Shown here one piece after another: positions 1 through 10,326 of a stretch of DNA of 64,000 bases (positions are counted from its first letter, which is position 1; the number at the start of each line of letters is the position of its first letter). A program made the translations under genes and the position numbers. Below the pieces are notes generated by a model. The model saw only the letters and a program-made list of their open reading frames with translations, searched no databases and was not told the DNA's origin. The DNA comes from Betaproteobacteria bacterium (lineage in GTDB: Bacteria > Pseudomonadota > Gammaproteobacteria > Burkholderiales > Burkholderiaceae_F), in the NCBI GenBank assembly GCA_016861185.1, contig BOKW01000002.1, forward strand, positions 372,001 to 436,000. The letters run 5' to 3'.

Positions 1-3516
<3,516 letters not shown>

Positions 3517-3526
3517 GCGAGGCGCT

Positions 3527-4987
3527 CTACTCGACGCGGTAATTCGGCGCCTCTTTGGTGATCGTCACGTCGTGCACGTGCGACTCGCGCATGCCGGCGC
3601 TGGTGATCTCGACGAACTCGGCGCGCGTGCGCATCTCGTCGATCGTCCTGCAACCGCAATAGCCCATCGCCGAGCGGATGCCGCCGGCGAGCTGGAACAC
3701 GATCGTCAGCACGCTGCCTTTGTACGGCACCATGCCCTCGATGCCTTCAGGCACGAACTTGTCGACGTTGGCGTCGTTGTCCTGGAAGTAGCGCTCGGCC
3801 GAGCCTTTGCTCATCGCGCCGAGGCTGCCCATGCCGCGATAGGTCTTGTACGAGCGGCCCTGGTACAGGATCACTTCGCCCGGCGCCTCCTCGGTGCCGG
3901 CGAACATGCTGCCCATCATCACCGAGTGCGCGCCGGCGGCGAGCGCCTTCGCAATGTCGCCCGAGTAGCGGATGCCGCCGTCGGCAACGAGCGGCACGTC
4001 GGTGCCTTCGAGCGCCTTGGCGACGTTGGCGATCGCCGTGATCTGCGGCACGCCGACACCTGCGACGATGCGGGTCGTGCAGATCGAACCGGGCCCGATA
4101 CCGACCTTCACGCCGTCGGCGCCGTGTTCGACCAACGTGCGCGCCGCGTCGGCGGTCGCGATGTTGCCGCCGATCACGTCGACCTGCGGGAAGTTCTTCT
4201 TCACCCACTTGACGCGATCCAGCACGCCCTTGCTGTGACCGTGCGCGGTGTCGACTACCAGCACGTCGACGCCGGCCCTGACCAGCAGCTCGGCGCGCTC
4301 GTCGTTTCCTTCGCCGACGCCGATCGCGGCACCGACGCGCAGCTTGCCCTGCTCGTCCTTGGCGGCCAGCGGATGTTCGACCGCCTTGGTGATGTCCTTG
4401 ACGGTGATCAGCCCGCGCAACTCGAAGTTGCCGTCGACCACCAGCACGCGCTCGAGCCGGTGCTTGTGCATCAGCGCCTTGGCTTCGTCGAGGCTCGCGC
4501 CCTCGCGCACGGTCACTAGCCGCTCGCGCGGCGTCATGATCTCGCGCACCTTGGCATCCAGCCGCGTCTCGAAGCGCAGGTCGCGGTTGGTGACGATGCC
4601 GACGACGCGCTTGCCCTCGACGACCGGCAGGCCGGAGATCTTGTTCGCGCGCTGCAGTTCGATCGCCTCGCGCACCGGCAGGTCGGGCGAAATCGTGATC
4701 GGATCGCGCAGCACGCCGGCCTCGTGCCGCTTGACCTTCAACACCTCGGCGGCCTGCTGCTGCGCGCTCAGGTTCTTGTGGATGATCCCGATGCCGCCCT
4801 CCTGCGCCAGCGCGATGGCCAGGCGCGCTTCCGTCACCGTGTCCATTGCGGCGGACACGAGCGGCAGGTTCAGCGAAATGCGGCGGGAGAGTCGGGTGGC
4901 GAGCTGCGTTTCGCGCGGCAGGATGGCCGAATACGCGGGCAGCAGGAGAACGTCGTCGAAGGTGAGCGCCTTCTGTGTCAACCTCAT
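3527..4987 (-). CDS. guaB: Inosine-5'-monophosphate dehydrogenase
   Basis: A 486-residue IMP dehydrogenase, which oxidises IMP to XMP with NAD as the committed step of GMP synthesis. The N-terminal segment [12 protein letters not shown] is diagnostic. The tandem CBS (Bateman) domain sits at about residues 95-205. The catalytic loop [15 protein letters not shown] carries the active-site Cys, and the flap region is present near the C-terminus. The ATG at 4987 gives the family length; the longer open frame upstream adds 24 unrelated residues. A minus-strand TATAAT and a perfect 10-base palindrome lie just upstream, so this gene probably heads the guaB-guaA-thioredoxin operon. Confidence 0.98.
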   Translation of the reverse strand: MRLTQKALTFDDVLLLPAYSAILPRETQLATRLSRRISLNLPLVSAAMDTVTEARLAIALAQEGGIGIIHKNLSAQQQAAEVLKVKRHEAGVLRDPITISPDLPVREAIELQRANKISGLPVVEGKRVVGIVTNRDLRFETRLDAKVREIMTPRERLVTVREGASLDEAKALMHKHRLERVLVVDGNFELRGLITVKDITKAVEHPLAAKDEQGKLRVGAAIGVGEGNDERAELLVRAGVDVLVVDTAHGHSKGVLDRVKWVKKNFPQVDVIGGNIATADAARTLVEHGADGVKVGIGPGSICTTRIVAGVGVPQITAIANVAKALEGTDVPLVADGGIRYSGDIAKALAAGAHSVMMGSMFAGTEEAPGEVILYQGRSYKTYRGMGSLGAMSKGSAERYFQDNDANVDKFVPEGIEGMVPYKGSVLTIVFQLAGGIRSAMGYCGCRTIDEMRTRAEFVEITSAGMRESHVHDVTITKEAPNYRVE

Positions 4988-5012
4988 GGGGATCCTCGAG
5001 ACGCAAAAGCGG

Positions 5013-5018
5013 ATTATA
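5013..5018 (-). promoter_or_regulatory. Predicted -10 box of the guaBA promoter
   Basis: Read on the minus strand this is a perfect TATAAT, 26 bases upstream of the guaB start. The expected -35 position (about 5036-5041) has no good TTGACA match and falls inside a perfect inverted repeat, as might be expected of a regulated promoter. Predicted from sequence only. Confidence 0.45.
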
Positions 5019-5030
5019 CGGAGCCTTGCC

Positions 5031-5057
5031 GGAAACGCCCATGTGGCGGGCGTTTCC
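5031..5057. promoter_or_regulatory. Perfect 10-base inverted repeat upstream of guaB (candidate operator)
   Basis: GGAAACGCCC is followed after 7 bases by its exact reverse complement GGGCGTTTCC. The palindrome covers the -35 region of the predicted guaB promoter and lies about 15 bases before the predicted -35 of the divergent DUF4124 gene. Neither side has a T-run, so it is not a standard terminator. It does not match the E. coli PurR consensus closely. An operator role is inferred from its position. Confidence 0.45.
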
Positions 5058-5072
5058 ACGACAAATGGACGA

Positions 5073-5100
5073 TTGCCGCCTCCCCCCGGATCAATAGAAT
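5073..5100 (+). promoter_or_regulatory. Predicted promoter of the DUF4124 gene
   Basis: TTGCCG (5073-5078) and TAGAAT (5095-5100) are separated by 16 bases, matching 9 of 12 sigma-70 consensus positions. The -10 box ends 23 bases before the ATG at 5124, which has a GGGAG ribosome-binding site. Confidence 0.42.
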
Positions 5101-5123
5101 CCGTTCACTTCTCGGGAGACGTC

Positions 5124-5642
5124 ATGGGTGTTCTTGCCGATCACCTCCGCCTTGCAGGCGGCCTGCTCGTGTGCCTGCTGCTCGCCGCGCCTGCCGCGGC
5201 ACAGTGGGCCTGGCGCGACGAAAACGGACGTCTCGTGTTCTCGGATCGGCCGCCGCCCGCCGGCGTCAAGGCCGAAAGCATCGTCCGCCAGCCCGGCGCG
5301 CAGTCGGCCCCGCTGCCGCCGACGACCGATTCGGGCGAGGTGAAAGCCGGCGCCAAGGGCGAAACGAAGGCCGGACCGAAGACGATCGCCGACCGCGAGA
5401 TGGAGTTCCGCAAGCGCCAGCAGGAACGCGCCGAGGCGGAGAAGAAGCAGGCCGAGGAACAGGCGCAAGCCGCGCGCAAGGCGCAGGAGTGCGAACGCGC
5501 GCGCGGCTATTTGCGTTCGCTCGAAGAGGGCCAGCGCATCGCGCGCACCGACGCGCAGGGCAACCGCGAAGTCCTGGATGACGCGCAGCGCGCGGCGGAA
5601 ATCCAGCGCATGCGCGAGGTCGTCTCGCGCAACTGTTCCTAG
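5124..5642 (+). CDS. Exported DUF4124 domain protein with charged coiled coil
   Basis: A 172-residue protein of unknown function. Residues 1-27 form a signal peptide (hydrophobic LLVCLLLAAPAAA, probable cleavage after AAA or AQ). The next ~25 residues, WRDENGRLVFSDRPPPAG, match the short DUF4124 domain often found just after the signal peptide in betaproteobacteria. The remainder is a highly charged Lys/Glu/Gln/Arg region (about residues 90-130) expected to be helical or coiled coil, ending with a conserved Cys. It is divergent from guaB and convergent with rnfH, sharing the CTAG stop palindrome. Its position beside guaB is commonly seen in Burkholderiales, but no function follows from that. 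Confidence 0.85.
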   Translation: MGVLADHLRLAGGLLVCLLLAAPAAAQWAWRDENGRLVFSDRPPPAGVKAESIVRQPGAQSAPLPPTTDSGEVKAGAKGETKAGPKTIADREMEFRKRQQERAEAEKKQAEEQAQAARKAQECERARGYLRSLEEGQRIARTDAQGNREVLDDAQRAAEIQRMREVVSRNCS

Positions 5643-5947
5643 CCTTTGCGGCGACGCCGGATCTCGGCACGGATGCGCCGCGCCTCCTTCGGATCGATCG
5701 CGAGCGGGCGGTAGACCTCGATCCGGTCGCCGTCGCGGACGGGTTCGTCCGGCTCGCGCAGATCGTTGAACACGCCCAGATCGAGCGCGGCGGGGTCGAG
5801 CCCCGGGACGCGCTGCGGCAGACCCGAGGCGACGACCGCGTCGCGCAGCGTGCTGCCCGCCGGCACCTCGACGCCGACGACCCATTGACGGTCGCGCCCG
5901 CAGTACACGACGGTCGCCCGCAGCCGTACCTCAGTGGCGCGACTCAT
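5639..5947 (-). CDS. rnfH: RnfH/RatB family ubiquitin-like protein
   Basis: A 102-residue beta-grasp protein of the RnfH family (older name RatB/YfjF). Matching features are the N-terminal strand RATVVYCGRDRQWVVGVEVPAGST, the VFNDLREPDEPVRDGDRIEVYRPL core and the strongly basic C-terminal tail. It lies directly downstream of ratA with a 17-base overlap, the usual toxin-antitoxin-like ratA-ratB arrangement; in practice RnfH shows no proven antitoxin activity. The biochemical role is not established. Its C-terminal stop shares bases with that of the DUF4124 gene on the other strand. Confidence 0.92.
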   Translation of the reverse strand: MSRATEVRLRATVVYCGRDRQWVVGVEVPAGSTLRDAVVASGLPQRVPGLDPAALDLGVFNDLREPDEPVRDGDRIEVYRPLAIDPKEARRIRAEIRRRRKG

Positions 5948-6371
5948 ACAGAACCTCGGCGCGGCGCGTGAAGGAGTCGATCAGCGAACCCGCGATCGTC
6001 TCGAACACCGGCGCGACCGCCCGCCCCAGCAGCCCGCTTTCGAACTGATAGTGCAGGTTCAGGTGGACCTTGCAGGCGTCGTCGCGAAGCTGTACGAAGC
6101 TCCACTCGCCGTGCAGGCGGCGGAACGGGCCGTCGACGAGCTGCATGCGGATCAGCGAGGGCCGGACGTGCTCGTTGCGGGTCGTGAAGCGGCTGCGCAC
6201 GCCGCGATAGTGGATCTCGACGGTCGCCTCGACGCGGCCGTCGGGCAGCGGATGCTCGCGGCTCGACGCGCACCACGGAAGGAAGCGCGGATACTCCTTG
6301 ACTGCCGCCACCAGGCCGAACATCTGCTCCGCGGTGTACGGCACGAAGACGGACTTCTCGACGCGGTGCAT
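5931..6371 (-). CDS. ratA: RatA family ribosome/coenzyme Q-binding START-like protein
   Basis: A 146-residue SRPBCC/START-fold protein. The N-terminus, EKSVFVPYTAEQMFGLVAAV followed by YPRFLPWC, is highly typical of the RatA/Coq10 family. E. coli RatA was reported to bind 50S subunits and block subunit association, while the yeast relative Coq10 binds ubiquinone; which role applies here cannot be read from sequence. The ATG at 6371 was chosen because family homology begins there. It is divergent from smpB with a 63-base gap, and a minus-strand TAGAAT at 6398-6403 could be its -10 box. Confidence 0.93.
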   Translation of the reverse strand: MHRVEKSVFVPYTAEQMFGLVAAVKEYPRFLPWCASSREHPLPDGRVEATVEIHYRGVRSRFTTRNEHVRPSLIRMQLVDGPFRRLHGEWSFVQLRDDACKVHLNLHYQFESGLLGRAVAPVFETIAGSLIDSFTRRAEVLYESRH

Positions 6372-6434
6372 GCGGATGCGATTGCTAAGATGGGTTGATT
6401 CTAAGAGGCATCCGCAAGACGAGGCCCGGCGTCC

Positions 6435-6884
6435 ATGTCGATCGTCCAGAACAAGAAGGCGTTTCACGACTACACGATCGAGGAGCGCTTCGAAGCGGGG
6501 CTCGCGCTCGAAGGCTGGGAGGTCAAGGCGATCCGCGCCGGTCAGGTGCATCTGAAGGAGGCGTACGTGATCGTGCGCGGCGCCGAACTGTTTCTGCTGA
6601 ACGCGCACATCACGCCACTGAAGACCGCGTCGACGCACGTGACGCCGGACCCGACGCGCACCCGCAAGCTTCTGCTCAACGCGGCCGAAATCCGCAAGCT
6701 GATCGGCAAGGTCGAGCGCGCCGGCTACTCGCTCGTGCCGCTCGACCTGCACTACAGCAAGGGCCGCATCAAGCTCGACTTCGGCTTGGCCAAGGGCAAG
6801 CGGCAGTTCGAAAAGAGGGCCGACGAGGCGGAAAAGGCCTGGAAGCGCGAGCAGCAGCGGTTGCTCAAGCAGCGCGTGCGCTGA
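6435..6884 (+). CDS. smpB: SsrA-binding protein SmpB
   Basis: A 149-residue tmRNA-binding protein needed for trans-translation, which rescues stalled ribosomes. It has the oligonucleotide-binding barrel with [19 protein letters not shown] at the start, the [11 protein letters not shown] motif, the [11 protein letters not shown] segment and a basic C-terminal tail ([12 protein letters not shown]) that lines the ribosomal decoding centre. Length is normal. The neighbouring ratA on the other strand is a conserved partner in proteobacteria. No ssrA gene is visible near it. Confidence 0.97.
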   Translation: MSIVQNKKAFHDYTIEERFEAGLALEGWEVKAIRAGQVHLKEAYVIVRGAELFLLNAHITPLKTASTHVTPDPTRTRKLLLNAAEIRKLIGKVERAGYSLVPLDLHYSKGRIKLDFGLAKGKRQFEKRADEAEKAWKREQQRLLKQRVR

Positions 6885-6894
6885 CGCGGTTCGT

Positions 6895-6924
6895 TTGACA
6901 ACGCCGCGCGCCGCCGCTTACCTT
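6895..6924 (+). promoter_or_regulatory. Predicted promoter of the sensor kinase operon
   Basis: A perfect TTGACA (6895-6900) is followed, after 18 bases, by a weak -10 candidate TACCTT (6919-6924). It lies between smpB and the small membrane protein gene, pointing into the kinase block. The weak -10 suggests need for an activator, or that smpB readthrough also contributes. Confidence 0.35.
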
Positions 6925-6957
6925 AGCGGCGACCGCAATTACGAGGGGACAGCGCCG

Positions 6958-7158
6958 ATGGCCGAGCCGGAGAAACGCGCACCGCGTCTGGTCGCCCTGT
7001 GCATGCTGGGCTGCCTGCTGTTCAACTACCCGATCCTGGCGCTGTTCAACGTGCCGCACGCCGTCTTCGGCATCCCCGCGCTGTACGTGTATATCTTCGT
7101 TGCCTGGGCGTTGCTGATCCTGCTGATGGCGCTGACGGTGGAACGCGGCGGCGACTAG
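6958..7158 (+). CDS. Small two-helix membrane protein preceding transporter-type sensor kinase
   Basis: A 66-residue protein with two predicted membrane helices (about residues 10-30 and 38-58) joined by a short loop, and charged ends (AEPEKR at the N-terminus, ERGGD at the C-terminus). The ATG at 6958 has a GAGGGGA ribosome-binding site. It lies 19 bases before the transporter-fused kinase, in the place where other solute symporters and transporter-kinases carry a small partner (YjcH before ActP, CbrX before CbrA). I do not recognise a named family. A role as small subunit of the sensor is inference from position and size. Confidence 0.75.
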   Translation: MAEPEKRAPRLVALCMLGCLLFNYPILALFNVPHAVFGIPALYVYIFVAWALLILLMALTVERGGD

Positions 7159-7177
7159 CCGCGCGCTGAGGCGAACG

Positions 7178-9970
7178 ATGCTCCAGGGCTGGGTCATCGT
7201 CGCCACGTCGTTCGCCTATCTCGGACTGCTGTTCGCGATCGCGTATTACGCCGACCAGCGGGCCGACGCCGGCCGGCCGGTCATCGCCAATCCCTACATC
7301 TACAGCCTGTCGCTCGCGGTCTACGCGACGGCCTGGACTTTTTACGGCAGCGTCGGCCGAGCTGCGGTCGACGGCGTCGGCTTCCTGCCGATCTACATCG
7401 GGCCGACGCTGATGATCGCGCTGTGGTGGATCGTGCTGCGCAAGATCCTGCGGATCTCCAAGCAGAACCGGATCACGTCGCTGGCGGACTTCGTCGCTTC
7501 GCGCTACGGCAAGAGCGCGCTGCTCGGCGGCGTGGTCACGATCATCGCGGTGATCGGCATCGTCCCGTATATCTCGCTGCAACTGAAGGCCGTATCCAAC
7601 AGCTTCACGATCCTGGTCCAGTACCCGCAGATCGTCATGCCGGCCAAGGATGCGGCGGTGCCGGTGCTGCAGGACACGGCGCTGTGGGTCGCGTTGATCC
7701 TTGCGCTGTTCACGATCGCGTTCGGGACCCGCCACCTCGATGCGGCGGAACACCATCAGGGCATGGTCGCGGCGATCGCGTTCGAATCGCTGGTCAAGCT
7801 GCTGGCCTTTCTCGCCGTCGGCGCGTTCGTCACCTTCGGCATCTACAACGGTTTCGGAGACGTGTTCGCACGCGCCGCGGCCGATCCGAAGCTGCTGCCG
7901 CTGCTGACACCGATCGAGGGCGTGGCCGGCAGCTACGCGAGCTGGGTATGGCTGACGATCCTGTCGATGCTGGCGATCGTGTTCCTGCCGCGCCAGTTCC
8001 AGGTCGCCGTCATCGAGAACCTGGACGAAAAGCACCTGAAAAAGGCGATCTGGCTGTTCCCCGCCTACATGCTGGCGATCAATATCTTCGTGCTGCCGCT
8101 TGCGTTCGGCGGCCGCCTGCACTTCCCGTCCGGCGAGGTCGACGCGGATACGTTCGTGCTGACGCTGCCGATGGCGGAAAGGCAGGAACTGCTGGCGCTG
8201 CTGGTGTTCATCGGCGGCCTGTCGGCCGCCACCGGCATGGTGATCGTCGAGACCATCGCGCTGTCCACGATGGTGTGCAACGACCTCGTGATGCCGGTGC
8301 TGCTGCGCATGAAGCGGCTGCGGCTGAACGAGCGCCCTGACCTGACGGGGCTGCTGCTCGGCATCCGCCGCGGCGCGATCATCATGGTGCTGCTGCTCGG
8401 CTACCTGTACTTCCGCCTCGCCGGCGAAGCGTACGCGCTGGTGTCGATCGGGCTGATCTCGTTCGCCGCAGTGGCGCAGTTCGCGCCGGTCGTGCTCGGC
8501 GGCATCTTCTGGAAAGGCGGCACGCGGCGCGGTGCGCTCGCGGGACTGGCGGCCGGTTTCGGCGTCTGGTTCTACGCGCTGCTGCTGCCGGCGTTCGCAC
8601 GTTCGGGCTGGCTGCCGATCTCGCTGCTCGAGCACGGCCCGTTCGGCATCGAGCTGCTCAAGCCGCTGGCGCTGTTCGGTCTGTCGGGGCTGGATCAGAT
8701 CACGCACGCGATGCTTTGGAGCATGATCGCCAACGTCGGCCTGTACGTCGGCGTGTCGCTGGCCGACACACCAGGCGCGGCCGAGCGCCGGCAAGCGAGC
8801 GTATTCGTCGACGTTTTCCGGCACGAAGGCGGCGGCGCGCGGTTCTGGCGCGGCACCGCCTCGGCGCGCGACCTGTACAGCCTGCTGGCACGCTTCATCG
8901 GCGCCGGCGGAGCGGATGCCGCCTTTGCCGAGTACGCGCGCGCCATCGGCGCCAAGTGGCCGTACGACGAGCTGGTGGCCGACGCCGAGTTCGTTCACTT
9001 CGTCGAAACGCAGCTGGCCGGCGCGATCGGCGCGGCCTCGGCGCGCATCATGGTCGCTTCGGTCGCCAAGGAAGAAGCGCTGACGCTGGACGACGTCAGC
9101 GAGTTGCTGGACGAGGCGTCGCAGGTGGTGGTCTACAGTCACAAACTGGAGCAGAAGTCGCGTGAGCTGGAGGCGGCGACGGCCGAGCTGCGCGCCGCCA
9201 ACGAGCGGCTGAAGGAGCTGGACCGGCTGAAGGACGACTTCATCTCGACCGTCACCCACGAGCTGCGCACGCCGCTGACGTCGATCCGCGCGTTTTCCGA
9301 GATCCTGCTGGCCGACCCGAAGGTCGCTCTGGCCGAGCGCAAGAAGTTCCTCGGCATCATCACGCGCGAGACGGAGCGCCTGACCCGGCTGATCAACCAG
9401 GTCCTGGATCTGGCCAAGATCGAGTCCGACCGCGCCGAATGGCGCATCGCCCGCGCCGACGTGCGCGACATCGTCAACGAAGCCATGGCGCAGATGAGCC
9501 AGGTGTTCAAGGACAAGGGAGTGGCGCTCGCCCCGCAGTTGCCGGCAGAGGCCGCCACGGTCGCGGTGGACGCGGACCGCTTGCTGCAGGTGTTGCTGAA
9601 CCTGCTGTCCAACGCACTGAAGTTCAGCCCCGCCGAGCACGGCCGCGTCGACGTGGTCGTGCGCGAAACCGACGGCGCCGTGCGCGTCGATGTGCGCGAC
9701 AACGGGCCGGGCATCCGCGCCGAGGACATGCCGTTCATCTTCGACAAGTTCCGCCAGTTCGGCGATACGCTCACGGCAAAGCCGGCCGGCACCGGCCTGG
9801 GCCTGCATATCAGCCGCCAGATCATCGAGCACTTCGGTGGCCGGCTGTGGGTCGAAAGCACGTACGGCGCCGGCGCGTGCTTTTCTTTCACGCTGCCACT
9901 CGCGGCCGCGCCCGCCGCGGCGCAAGACAGCAGGGAGGTTTCGTGGCTGCAGACAAACGCAAGGTCCTGA
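7178..9970 (+). CDS. SLC5-type symporter domain fused to histidine kinase (CrbS/CbrA-like)
   Basis: A 930-residue membrane sensor. Residues 1 to about 530 form a sodium/solute symporter-like domain with roughly 13 hydrophobic helices. A STAC-type linker (about 565-660) ends in DEASQVVVYSHKLEQK, followed by a coiled coil. The kinase core has the H-box THELRTPL with phosphoacceptor H694, an N-box LLNLLSNALKF, and the G-boxes DNGPGIR and GTGLGLHIS. No receiver is attached. CrbS regulates acetate scavenging and CbrA carbon and nitrogen choice through this architecture, so a carbon-source sensor is likely; the ligand is unknown. Its stop lies 28 bases inside the downstream receiver gene. Confidence 0.92.
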   Translation: MLQGWVIVATSFAYLGLLFAIAYYADQRADAGRPVIANPYIYSLSLAVYATAWTFYGSVGRAAVDGVGFLPIYIGPTLMIALWWIVLRKILRISKQNRITSLADFVASRYGKSALLGGVVTIIAVIGIVPYISLQLKAVSNSFTILVQYPQIVMPAKDAAVPVLQDTALWVALILALFTIAFGTRHLDAAEHHQGMVAAIAFESLVKLLAFLAVGAFVTFGIYNGFGDVFARAAADPKLLPLLTPIEGVAGSYASWVWLTILSMLAIVFLPRQFQVAVIENLDEKHLKKAIWLFPAYMLAINIFVLPLAFGGRLHFPSGEVDADTFVLTLPMAERQELLALLVFIGGLSAATGMVIVETIALSTMVCNDLVMPVLLRMKRLRLNERPDLTGLLLGIRRGAIIMVLLLGYLYFRLAGEAYALVSIGLISFAAVAQFAPVVLGGIFWKGGTRRGALAGLAAGFGVWFYALLLPAFARSGWLPISLLEHGPFGIELLKPLALFGLSGLDQITHAMLWSMIANVGLYVGVSLADTPGAAERRQASVFVDVFRHEGGGARFWRGTASARDLYSLLARFIGAGGADAAFAEYARAIGAKWPYDELVADAEFVHFVETQLAGAIGAASARIMVASVAKEEALTLDDVSELLDEASQVVVYSHKLEQKSRELEAATAELRAANERLKELDRLKDDFISTVTHELRTPLTSIRAFSEILLADPKVALAERKKFLGIITRETERLTRLINQVLDLAKIESDRAEWRIARADVRDIVNEAMAQMSQVFKDKGVALAPQLPAEAATVAVDADRLLQVLLNLLSNALKFSPAEHGRVDVVVRETDGAVRVDVRDNGPGIRAEDMPFIFDKFRQFGDTLTAKPAGTGLGLHISRQIIEHFGGRLWVESTYGAGACFSFTLPLAAAPAAAQDSREVSWLQTNARS

Positions 9971-10326
9971 TTGCCGACGACGAACCGAACATCGTCACGG
10001 CGCTCGAGTTCCTGCTCAAGCACGCCGGCTACGACGTGCGCGCCGCCGCCAACGGCGAAGAAGCGCTGGCGCTCGTCGAATCGTACGCGCCGGATCTCGT
10101 GCTGATCGACATCATGATGCCGCTGAAAAGCGGTTACGAGGTGTGCCAGAAGATGCGCGAGCGGCCGGAGTGGCGACACATCAAGATCGTGATGGTGACC
10201 GCCAAGGGCCGCGAGGCCGAGGTGAGCAAGGGCATGTCGCTCGGCGCCGACTTGTACGTGACCAAGCCGTTCTCGACGCAGGAGCTGATCGCCGCCATCG
10301 ATCGGCTGCTGGCCGATGCCGCATGA
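9943..10326 (+). CDS. Stand-alone response regulator receiver domain (CheY-like)
   Basis: A 127-residue receiver with acidic pocket D12-D13, phosphoacceptor D56 in LIDIMMP, T86 and K108 in VTKPFS. There is no DNA-binding or enzymatic output domain. It begins with GTG at 9943 behind a strong AGGGAGG ribosome-binding site, and overlaps the end of the kinase gene by 28 bases. Co-translation makes the upstream kinase the obvious phosphodonor. CrbR and CbrB partners in other bacteria carry DNA-binding domains, so this system must signal by protein contact, perhaps to the pseudokinase encoded next; that last step is inference. Confidence 0.93.
   Translation: MAADKRKVLIADDEPNIVTALEFLLKHAGYDVRAAANGEEALALVESYAPDLVLIDIMMPLKSGYEVCQKMRERPEWRHIKIVMVTAKGREAEVSKGMSLGADLYVTKPFSTQELIAAIDRLLADAA

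Noticed and set aside
6372-6957. Possible tmRNA gene beside smpB
   Set aside because: The gaps around smpB are under 80 bases, far too short for ssrA, and no tRNA-like ends are seen.
7178-8760. Stand-alone PutP/ActP-type sodium symporter
   Set aside because: The frame continues without a break into a STAC linker and an intact histidine kinase, so it is a fused sensor rather than a separate transporter.
7046-9925. A 959-codon minus-strand open frame over the sensor kinase
   Set aside because: It is antisense to the kinase, rich in Gln/Arg/Asp/His, with no recognisable domain.
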